From Desulfuromonadaceae bacterium GWB2_53_15 (GTDB taxonomy: Bacteria > Desulfobacterota > Desulfuromonadia > Geobacterales > Pseudopelobacteraceae), in the NCBI GenBank assembly GCA_001824455.1, contig MHXL01000008.1, positions 1-5,061 on the forward strand: a stretch of DNA of 5,061 nt, in the 5' to 3' direction. Made by a program: the position numbers and the translations under genes. This document shows, in pieces, positions 1 through 5,061 of the stretch; positions within the stretch are counted from its first letter, which is position 1, and the number at the start of each line of letters is the position of its first letter. The notes beneath the pieces were generated by a model. The model worked only from the letters and a program-made list of their open reading frames with translations. It ran no database searches and was not told the DNA's origin.

Positions 1-663
1 GTTGTCAGGGTGGGCGACGTCAGCATGGAGCTGTGCGGTGGCACTCATGTGCGTGCCGCCGGCGATATCGGCCTGTTCAAGATAGTCAGTGAAGCCGGCA
101 TTGCGGCCGGTGTGCGCCGTATCGAGGCCTTGACCGGAGCAGGCGCGCTCAGTTTTGTGCAGCAGTTGGAAGACGAACAGCGGGCAATGGCAGCACTGCT
201 CAAGGCAGAGGGTGGCAATCTTCTGGAGCGCATGGAAAGGCAACTGGCCCGCCAGAAAGAACTGCAGCGCGAGATTGAGTCTCTCCAGGGCAAACTCAAT
301 GCCGTTGCATGTGGTGATCTGCTCTCGCAGGTTACCGAGGTCAACGGCGTTAGGTTGCTGGCGGTTCAGGTGCAGGTGGAGGACATCAAGGCGTTGCGTG
401 ACCTTTCCGATTCCCTCAAAGATCGGATCGGTGAGGGGGTTATCGTACTCGGTGCGGTTATTGCCGACAAAGCCAATTTGCTCGTGGCGGTGACCAAGGG
501 AATGAGCGCAAAATTTAAAGCAGGTGATATTATCAAACAATTGTCTCCGATTGTTGGTGGAAGCGGTGGCGGCAAGCCTGAACTGGCACAGGCTGGCGGT
601 TCCAAACCGGAGATGCTTGGCGAGGCGCTGGCAGCTGCGGCAGGAGTGCTGTCAGGAACATGA
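1..663 (+). CDS. alaS: Alanyl-tRNA synthetase, C-terminal part (5' end outside window)
   Basis: Cytosolic enzyme that charges tRNA-Ala with alanine and edits mischarged Ser and Gly. Only the last 220 residues are present; the frame is open from base 1, so no start codon is called. Residues 8-17 of the fragment read [10 protein letters not shown], the end of the editing (SAD) domain, with Cys12 and His16 as the CxxxH half of its zinc site. Residues about 53-100 are rich in Glu, Gln, Lys, Arg and Leu and look like the coiled-coil linker. Residues about 104-220 form the C-Ala/DHHA1 domain, whose glycine-rich signature [15 protein letters not shown] lies at 186-200. The fragment ends at a normal family C-terminus with TGA at 661-663. 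No terminator is visible in the 32 bp before the next gene, so read-through into the kinase gene is likely. Identification is firm; the catalytic domain cannot be inspected. Confidence 0.97.
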   Translation, partial: VVRVGDVSMELCGGTHVRAAGDIGLFKIVSEAGIAAGVRRIEALTGAGALSFVQQLEDEQRAMAALLKAEGGNLLERMERQLARQKELQREIESLQGKLNAVACGDLLSQVTEVNGVRLLAVQVQVEDIKALRDLSDSLKDRIGEGVIVLGAVIADKANLLVAVTKGMSAKFKAGDIIKQLSPIVGGSGGGKPELAQAGGSKPEMLGEALAAAAGVLSGT

Positions 664-695
664 CGGTCAAGAATTTGAAAGCATGTGGTGCTTGA

Positions 696-1817
696 ATGAC
701 AATACAGCAGTGGCATAACGAAGATTCTTCTTCGACTGAACAGCAGGCTACGATCCTGATCGTGGATGATGAAGAACTTATCAGGGATCTGTGCGAAAAA
801 GCCCTGAAACAGTATCGCATCTTGAAGGCGGACTCCTGTTCCGAGGCCTTGTGGTTGTACAAAAACGAGCGGCCGGACCTGATCCTGTCCGATGTTATGA
901 TGCCGGGCGGGACCGGTATCGATCTGCTGCGGCGGGTCAAGGAGATTGATCCCCATGCGGTCGTGATCATTATGACCGGCTTTGCCGAGAAGGAGATCGT
1001 CCTCAATGCCCTCAAGGAGGGTGCGGACGATTTTATCAGTAAACCGCTCAATCTCCTGCAACTCAGGACCGCCGTTGAGAAGGCGCTGGTAAAGAAACGT
1101 CTCAGGGAAGAACTGGCCAGCCTGAAACAGATGGATCGTCTCAAGAGCAACTTTCTTTCGCTGATCTCACATAAACTGCGTACGCCGATCACATCCATTT
1201 CATTGTTCCTTCAGAACATCCAACGTGGTTATTGCGATCCCAATGACCCGTTATTCATGCAGAATGCGCAGATGATTTATGATGAGGCTTCTTATCTTGG
1301 GCGTCTTGTGGCCGATTTGCTTGCTTTTAGCCAGGTAATGGTGGGGAACGTAGGCCTGAACCTGGAAATGTGCGATCTGAACGATATTGTGACGGAGGTC
1401 CTGCACAAATCCCGGGAGGCTCAGAACAAGCCAGGCATTGAACTGGATTTTGACAAACAGAAGGTGCCCCTGGTGCATATTGACCGGAGTAAGATCTCTT
1501 TTGCCCTCCAGCAGATCATTGATAACGCCTACAAGTTCTCCAAGGATGAAGGGCAAATCTCCATCGCCTTTAAAAACAGCGAGGACAAGGTTTCCATCAT
1601 TGTGTACGATTCCGGGATCGGGATTCCCCGGGAGGAGATTGCCAAGGTGTTTGAGAAGTTCTATCAGATTGATCCGGACAATACCGGGCAGGTGCGCGGG
1701 TTTGGTTTGGGGCTGTTTTATGCCCGTGAGTTTGTGCGCCAAAACGGAGGCAGTATCAGTCTGGATAGCGAACCGGGGTTGGGAACTGCTGTTACGGTTA
1801 CGTTGCCGCTGCAATAA
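696..1817 (+). CDS. Soluble response regulator/histidine kinase hybrid (REC-HisKA-HATPase_c)
   Basis: Two-component signalling protein of 373 residues with no membrane segment or signal peptide, so cytosolic. An N-terminal receiver domain (about 19-132) has the acidic pair Asp24/Asp25, phosphoacceptor Asp66 in SDVMMPG, Thr94 and Lys116 in SKP, so it looks competent. A short charged helix (about 132-150) leads to the HisKA helix pair (about 150-215) with His159 in SHKLRTP. The ATPase domain has the N box with Asn277 (DNAYKF), G1 box DSGIGIP (305-311), F box (318-322) and G2 box GFGLGL (335-340), and ends in a normal GTAVTVTLP strand. The unusual point is Lys160 directly after the histidine, where the family has Glu or Asp. 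There is no DNA-binding or other output domain. The start is ATG 696 because TGA at 693-695 is in frame directly upstream; no good Shine-Dalgarno is visible. The partner and signal are unknown. The arrangement after alaS suggests co-transcription. Confidence 0.93.
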   Translation: MTIQQWHNEDSSSTEQQATILIVDDEELIRDLCEKALKQYRILKADSCSEALWLYKNERPDLILSDVMMPGGTGIDLLRRVKEIDPHAVVIIMTGFAEKEIVLNALKEGADDFISKPLNLLQLRTAVEKALVKKRLREELASLKQMDRLKSNFLSLISHKLRTPITSISLFLQNIQRGYCDPNDPLFMQNAQMIYDEASYLGRLVADLLAFSQVMVGNVGLNLEMCDLNDIVTEVLHKSREAQNKPGIELDFDKQKVPLVHIDRSKISFALQQIIDNAYKFSKDEGQISIAFKNSEDKVSIIVYDSGIGIPREEIAKVFEKFYQIDPDNTGQVRGFGLGLFYAREFVRQNGGSISLDSEPGLGTAVTVTLPLQ

Positions 1818-1845
1818 CGCTTGAAATCCAGCTTTTAGGGTATGT

Positions 1846-1876
1846 TGCCAACTCTCGTGTTGGCAGTTTTATTTTT
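1846..1876 (+). terminator. Probable rho-independent terminator after the hybrid kinase gene
   Basis: A perfect 7-bp stem, TGCCAAC (1846-1852) with GTTGGCA (1859-1865), closes a 6-base loop. It could extend by two G-U pairs at its base. It is followed by GTTTTATTTTTC, a T-rich tract with one interruption. It lies 28 bp after the kinase stop and 50 bp before argB. The stem has only moderate GC content, so termination may be partial. It most simply ends the alaS-kinase transcript and implies that argB has its own promoter, although I see no convincing -35/-10 pair. Confidence 0.75.
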
Positions 1877-1914
1877 CGGGAGCACCCCGCTAATCGGGAT
1901 ATGTTCAGCTAGTC

Positions 1915-1926
1915 AAAAGGATATAT
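1915..1926 (+). promoter_or_regulatory. argB ribosome-binding site
   Basis: AAAAGGA (1915-1921) is a good Shine-Dalgarno match, followed by the spacer TATAT before ATG 1927. It fixes the argB start and argues against the open frame that begins at 1842 in another phase, which starts inside the terminator stem region. Confidence 0.75.
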
Positions 1927-2805
1927 ATGGTACACCTGATCGAGAAAGCCAAAACCCTTATGGAGGCGTTGCCTTACATCCGGCGTTTTTCAGGGAAGAC
2001 TTTTGTAATCAAGTACGGCGGTCACGCCATGTCGGATGCGAAACTGAAGGAGTCCTTTGCCCTGGATGTGATCATGCTCAAGTCTCTGGGCATCAATGCG
2101 GTCATCGTCCATGGCGGTGGCCCGCAGATCAACCAGACCCTCAAGCGCTACGGTATTGTTTCCGAGTTTGTCAGAGGCATGCGGGTAACCGATCAGGAAA
2201 CCATGTCCGTGGTGGAGATGGTGCTGGTTGGTCAGGTCAACAAAGAGGTCGTTGGATATCTGAATCAGCATGGCGGCCGGGCAGTTGGGCTTTCCGGCAA
2301 GGATGGAACATTGCTGCTGTCCAAGAAACTGCTCCAGGAAGTGCGTCATGAGGATGGCTCTGTTGAGGAGATGGATATCGGCTATGTGGGAGATGTGGTC
2401 AGGGTTAACACGGACCTGATTTCAACCCTTGAGCATGGCAAGTATATCCCGGTTATCGCGCCGGTAGGCGTTGGTCCCGCGGGGGAAAGCTACAACATCA
2501 ATGCCGATCTGGTGGCCGGGCGGGTGGCTGCGGCGCTGAATGCCGAGAAGCTGATCCTGCTGACCGATATTGAAGGTGTCAAGGATAAGGCCGGTAAGCT
2601 GCTCACCAGTATCGCCGTGGCTGACATGCACCGCCTGATCGAAGAGGAGGCCATTACCGGCGGGATGATTCCCAAGGTGGTTTGCTGCGCCGATGCCCTC
2701 AATGAGGGGGTCAAAAAGGCCCATATCATTGATGGTCGGGTGGAGCATGCGGTGTTGCTGGAGATATTTACCGACATAGGCATCGGCACGGAGATAGTGA
2801 AATAG
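1927..2805 (+). CDS. argB: Acetylglutamate kinase, arginine-sensitive type
   Basis: Cytosolic enzyme of the amino-acid kinase family that phosphorylates N-acetyl-L-glutamate with ATP, the second step of arginine synthesis. The protein has 292 residues. Visible active-site features are Lys29 and the glycines of KYGGHAM (29-35), the HGGGPQI loop (62-68), Arg86 in GMRVTD, Asn190 and Asp194 in YNINAD, and Lys250 in GGMIPK; by alignment from memory these match Lys8, Arg66, Asn158, Asp162 and Lys217 of the E. coli enzyme. The protein is longer than the arginine-insensitive E. coli enzyme (about 258 residues), mainly through an N-terminal helix (residues 1-22). In the family this helix links dimers into a hexamer that arginine inhibits, so feedback control is likely. 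ATG 1927 is supported by a Shine-Dalgarno and by the N-helix sequence. It is followed by the inverted-repeat element and argD. Confidence 0.97.
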   Translation: MVHLIEKAKTLMEALPYIRRFSGKTFVIKYGGHAMSDAKLKESFALDVIMLKSLGINAVIVHGGGPQINQTLKRYGIVSEFVRGMRVTDQETMSVVEMVLVGQVNKEVVGYLNQHGGRAVGLSGKDGTLLLSKKLLQEVRHEDGSVEEMDIGYVGDVVRVNTDLISTLEHGKYIPVIAPVGVGPAGESYNINADLVAGRVAAALNAEKLILLTDIEGVKDKAGKLLTSIAVADMHRLIEEEAITGGMIPKVVCCADALNEGVKKAHIIDGRVEHAVLLEIFTDIGIGTEIVK

Positions 2806-2810
2806 GGAAC

Positions 2811-2920
2811 GCGAATTTTTTCCAATATCGGCGTTGGCCTTCGGATCTCCTTGTGCGGCGTAGCGCTGCTACGCCTCCGCGTCGTCCCTTGGCCGCCTTG
2901 ATCTTGAAAAAAATACACGC
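2811..2920. repeat. Imperfect inverted-repeat element filling the argB-argD spacer
   Basis: This 110-bp stretch can fold on itself over its whole length. At the centre is a perfect 8-bp stem, GGCGTAGC (2857-2864) with GCTACGCC (2868-2875), closed by GCT. The outer arms match imperfectly: GCG, a T-run and an ATC-GGCG block (2811-2833) on the left pair with GCC, GAT, an A-run and CGC (2893-2920) on the right, with bulges between. TTGGCC also occurs directly at 2834-2839 and 2889-2894. It starts 5 bp after the argB stop and ends 20 bp before argD. No reading frame is evident, and neither strand shows a T-tract in the place a terminator needs. It could be a dispersed intergenic repeat of the REP or MITE kind, or an RNA processing site in the operon. 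Copy number cannot be judged from one window. Confidence 0.6.
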
Positions 2921-2935
2921 TCCATAGATTTGGAG
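2920..2935 (+). promoter_or_regulatory. argD ribosome-binding site inside a small hairpin
   Basis: GGAG (2932-2935) is the argD Shine-Dalgarno, 5 bases before ATG 2941. It forms one side of a 5-bp inverted repeat, CTCCA (2920-2924) and TGGAG (2931-2935), with a 6-base loop. If it forms in the mRNA, the ribosome-binding site would be masked. The stem is short, so the effect may be weak or absent. The ribosome-binding site is well supported; the regulatory role is inference. Confidence 0.6.
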
Positions 2936-2940
2936 AAAAC

Positions 2941-4137
2941 ATGAATTCCCAACAATGGATAGAAAAATCAGACAAGTACATCATGAAGACCTATGGCCGT
3001 TATCCAATCGTCCCGGTCAGGGGTGCGGGGTGCCGCTTGTGGGATGCGGACGGCAAGGAGTATCTGGACTTTCTGGGCGGAGTTGCGGTCAACAACCTGG
3101 GGCATTGCCACCCCAAGGTGGTCGCGGCCCTGCAGGCGCAGGCTGCGGTGCTGATCCACTGTTCCAACTACTACCAGATCCCCCAGCAGATTGAGCTGGC
3201 TGAACTGCTCTGCAGTCATTCCTTTGCCGACAAGGCCTTTTTCTGCAACAGCGGTGCTGAGGCCAATGAGGCCGCCATCAAGCTTGCCAGAAAATTCAGC
3301 CGCGATAAGTTCGGCCCCGAACGCTACGAGATCATCACTGCCGCTGAATCCTTTCACGGCCGGACCATGGCGACGGTTTCGGCCACTGGCCAGGAGAAGG
3401 TCCAGCGCTTCTTTGATCCTCTGCTGCACGGTTTTACACACGTTCCCTTCAACGATGCGGTTGCCTTGGAGGCTGCAGTATCACCCAATACCTGTGCTAT
3501 CATGCTGGAACCGATCCAGGGCGAGGGTGGAGTTAACGTGCCGTCGCCCGGCTATTTTCAAGAGGTGCGCCGCATCTGTGACCAGCATGGTCTGATTCTG
3601 ATCTTCGATGAGGTTCAGGTCGGGATGGGGCGGACCGGTAAACTCTTTGCTTATGAACATTTTGATGTGACCCCCGATATCATGACCCTGGCCAAGGCAT
3701 TGGCCGGCGGGGCCCCGATCGGCACCATGCTGGCGAAAGACGAGTTCGCCGCTGCCTTCACGCCCGGCACACATGGATCGACCTTCGGCGGCAATCCGCT
3801 GGTCTGTGCAGCAGCCATTGCCACGGTACGGACGATCCTGGAGGATGGTATCCTCAACCGTACGGAAGAGATCGGCGAATATCTGGTGGGAGAACTGGAG
3901 TCGTTGGGAAGGAAATACCCCTTTGTCACAGAAGTGCGTGGTATCGGCCTGATGATCGGCATGAGCCTGACCGTTCCCGGCGGTGACATCGTCAAGAAGG
4001 GGCATGATCGCGGGGTGCTGCTCAATGTGACCCATGACACGGTGCTCCGTTTTGTGCCGGCGCTGATTGTCAGCAAGCAGGAGATCGATCAGATGATTGC
4101 AATTCTCGACGGTATCTTTGCCGAGGTCGAGGCATAA
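2941..4137 (+). CDS. argD: Acetylornithine aminotransferase (class III, PLP-dependent)
   Basis: Cytosolic PLP enzyme that converts N-acetylglutamate semialdehyde and glutamate to N-acetylornithine and 2-oxoglutarate, the fourth step of arginine synthesis. Family enzymes often also act on succinyl-diaminopimelate in lysine synthesis. The 398 residues are close to the usual length of about 400. Landmarks in order are DFLGGVAVNNLGH near the N-terminus, the cofactor-phosphate loop NSGAEANEAA (103-112), FHGRT (138-142) with the aromatic residue that stacks on PLP, FDEVQ (222-226) with Asp223 for the pyridine nitrogen, catalytic Lys252 in LAKALAGG, and HGSTFGGNPL (278-287). The C-terminal domain is complete. 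ATG 2941 follows GGAG at 5 bases. It sits between argB and argF, which favours ArgD over related ornithine or GABA aminotransferases. It lies 12 bp from argF, so the two are surely co-transcribed. Confidence 0.96.
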   Translation: MNSQQWIEKSDKYIMKTYGRYPIVPVRGAGCRLWDADGKEYLDFLGGVAVNNLGHCHPKVVAALQAQAAVLIHCSNYYQIPQQIELAELLCSHSFADKAFFCNSGAEANEAAIKLARKFSRDKFGPERYEIITAAESFHGRTMATVSATGQEKVQRFFDPLLHGFTHVPFNDAVALEAAVSPNTCAIMLEPIQGEGGVNVPSPGYFQEVRRICDQHGLILIFDEVQVGMGRTGKLFAYEHFDVTPDIMTLAKALAGGAPIGTMLAKDEFAAAFTPGTHGSTFGGNPLVCAAAIATVRTILEDGILNRTEEIGEYLVGELESLGRKYPFVTEVRGIGLMIGMSLTVPGGDIVKKGHDRGVLLNVTHDTVLRFVPALIVSKQEIDQMIAILDGIFAEVEA

Positions 4138-4149
4138 AAGGGGAACTAG
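4138..4149 (+). promoter_or_regulatory. argF ribosome-binding site in the argD-argF junction
   Basis: The whole 12-bp spacer after the argD TAA holds AAGGGGA (4138-4144), a strong Shine-Dalgarno 5 bases before ATG 4150. There is no room for a promoter or terminator, so argF depends on upstream transcription, probably with coupled translation. Confidence 0.75.
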
Positions 4150-5061
4150 ATGGCGCGACATTTTCTCGCACTGCATGATTACACGAAGGCTGAACTGGAC
4201 GGGCTGCTTGCCTTGGCCAGTGATTTGAAGGGCAAACAGAAACAGGGTGTCGAACATCATCTGCTCAAGGGCAAGACCCTGGCGATGATCTTCGAGAAGT
4301 CCTCAACCCGGACCAGGATCTCCTTCGAGGTTGGCATTTATCAACTGGGCGGGCATGGTTTGTTCATATCCTCCGCTACGTCCCAGATGGGACGCGGCGA
4401 GCCGATCAAGGATAGTGCCCGCGTTATGGCCCGCTATTGCGACGGCGTCATGATCCGCACCTTTGGTCAGGAGATTGTGGAGGAATTTGCCGGATATTCC
4501 GACGTGCCTGTTATCAATGGCCTGACGGATCTTTTTCATCCATGCCAGATTATGGCCGACCTGCAGACTGTTATCGAACACAAGGGCGCCTATACGGGTC
4601 TGAAGTTTGCTTGGGTGGGGGATGGCAACAATATGGCCAATACCTGGATCGAGGCCGCCGCTATTCTGGGTTTTGATCTGATTCTGGCCTGCCCTCATGG
4701 GTATGAACCCGACCGGAAGGTCTTGGCCTGGGCTCAAGCTCAGGCTCCCGGCAGAATCACGTTGACCAGCGATCCCAAATTGGCAGTAACGGGTGCCGAT
4801 GTTGTCAATACCGACGTTTGGGCCAGCATGGGCCAGGAGGCCGAACAGAAGGAGCGTGAAAAGGCCTTCGCCGGCTACTGCCTGGACGATACGCTCCTGG
4901 TATTGGCCAAAACGGATTGTGTCGTGCTGCACTGTTTGCCAGCCCATCGTGGCGAGGAAATATCCGATTCGGTTCTCGAAGGGAAAAACTCGGTTGTCTG
5001 GGATGAGGCCGAGAATCGTTTGCATATACAGAAGGCTATCATGGCTACTTTGATGGGTTAG
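4150..5061 (+). CDS. argF: Ornithine carbamoyltransferase, anabolic
   Basis: Cytosolic transcarbamylase, normally a trimer, that joins carbamoyl phosphate and ornithine to give citrulline. The 303 residues form a complete protein, shorter than E. coli ArgF (about 334) but normal for many bacterial members. The carbamoyl-phosphate site is FEKSSTRTR (48-56), with further contacts in MIRTF and HPCQ (130-133). The ornithine side has DGNNMA (158-163), DVWASMG (222-228) and the signature HCLPAHRG (261-268) with Cys262. The STRTR form and the HCLPAHRG motif point to ornithine rather than aspartate or acetylornithine as acceptor. The position after argB and argD supports the biosynthetic rather than the arginine-deiminase role. 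The stop TAG is the last codon of the window, so what follows (often argG in relatives) cannot be seen. Confidence 0.97.
   Translation: MARHFLALHDYTKAELDGLLALASDLKGKQKQGVEHHLLKGKTLAMIFEKSSTRTRISFEVGIYQLGGHGLFISSATSQMGRGEPIKDSARVMARYCDGVMIRTFGQEIVEEFAGYSDVPVINGLTDLFHPCQIMADLQTVIEHKGAYTGLKFAWVGDGNNMANTWIEAAAILGFDLILACPHGYEPDRKVLAWAQAQAPGRITLTSDPKLAVTGADVVNTDVWASMGQEAEQKEREKAFAGYCLDDTLLVLAKTDCVVLHCLPAHRGEEISDSVLEGKNSVVWDEAENRLHIQKAIMATLMG

Noticed and set aside
366..1198. Two long open frames on the - strand (366-1061 and 533-1198)
   Set aside because: They lie opposite alaS and the kinase, overlap each other, have Ser/Arg/Cys-rich low-complexity content and no recognisable motif. They are antisense shadows of strongly supported genes.
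1818..1926. Possible sigma-70 promoters: TTGAAA (1821) with TATGTT (1841), and TTGGCA (1860)
   Set aside because: The first pair has a 14-base spacer, too short. The second is part of the terminator stem and has no -10 at 16-18 bases.
1818..1926. ArgR operator (ARG box) upstream of argB
   Set aside because: No AT-rich palindrome of the TGAAT/ATTCA kind is present in the spacer.
1842..2351. A 169-codon + strand frame overlapping the start of argB
   Set aside because: It begins inside the terminator region and reads argB out of frame, giving a Gly/Arg/Cys-rich product. The argB frame has a good ribosome-binding site and full family motifs.
2811..2920. The inverted repeat as a rho-independent terminator between argB and argD
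   Set aside because: On the + strand the hairpin is followed by an A-run, not a T-run, and on the - strand the T-run lies before the hairpin, so neither orientation fits.
3481..4260. A 259-codon - strand frame opposite argD
   Set aside because: It runs antisense across argD and into argF, with no start context and no known domain. It is explained by codon bias of argD.
4303..5025. A 240-codon - strand frame opposite argF
   Set aside because: It is antisense to a complete ornithine carbamoyltransferase and has no motif of its own.

Overview
The window is an ordinary bacterial chromosomal stretch with all genes on the + strand: the 3' end of alaS, a soluble response-regulator/histidine-kinase hybrid, and three consecutive arginine-biosynthesis genes, argB, argD and argF. 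The gene order (alaS, signalling kinase, argB, argD, argF) and the ArgB sequence resemble, from memory, those of Geobacter and related Desulfuromonadia. The moderately GC-rich coding sequence fits that too. I cannot search a database, so this assignment is an inference.

Layout. Positions 1-663 encode the C-terminal 220 residues of alanyl-tRNA synthetase; the start lies outside the window. After 32 bp with no visible terminator comes a 373-residue REC-HisKA-HATPase_c protein (696-1817), probably on the same transcript as alaS. A 7-bp stem followed by a T-rich tract (1846-1876) looks like an intrinsic terminator and separates this pair from the arg genes. argB (1927-2805), argD (2941-4137) and argF (4150-5061) follow in one direction. 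argD and argF are only 12 bp apart. argB and argD are separated by 135 bp, almost entirely filled by an imperfect inverted-repeat element (2811-2920). The window ends exactly at the argF stop codon.

How the genes work together. ArgB phosphorylates N-acetylglutamate. ArgD makes N-acetylornithine two steps later, after ArgC, which is not in the window. ArgF carbamoylates ornithine to citrulline. ArgB has the N-terminal extension typical of arginine-inhibited hexameric kinases, so feedback control at this step is likely. The hybrid kinase has no visible functional tie to either neighbour.

The points most worth a second look are the inverted-repeat element between argB and argD, a small hairpin that could mask the argD ribosome-binding site, and the replacement of the acidic residue after the phosphoacceptor histidine by lysine in the kinase. 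I see no mobile element, CRISPR array, RNA gene or evident new multi-gene system.
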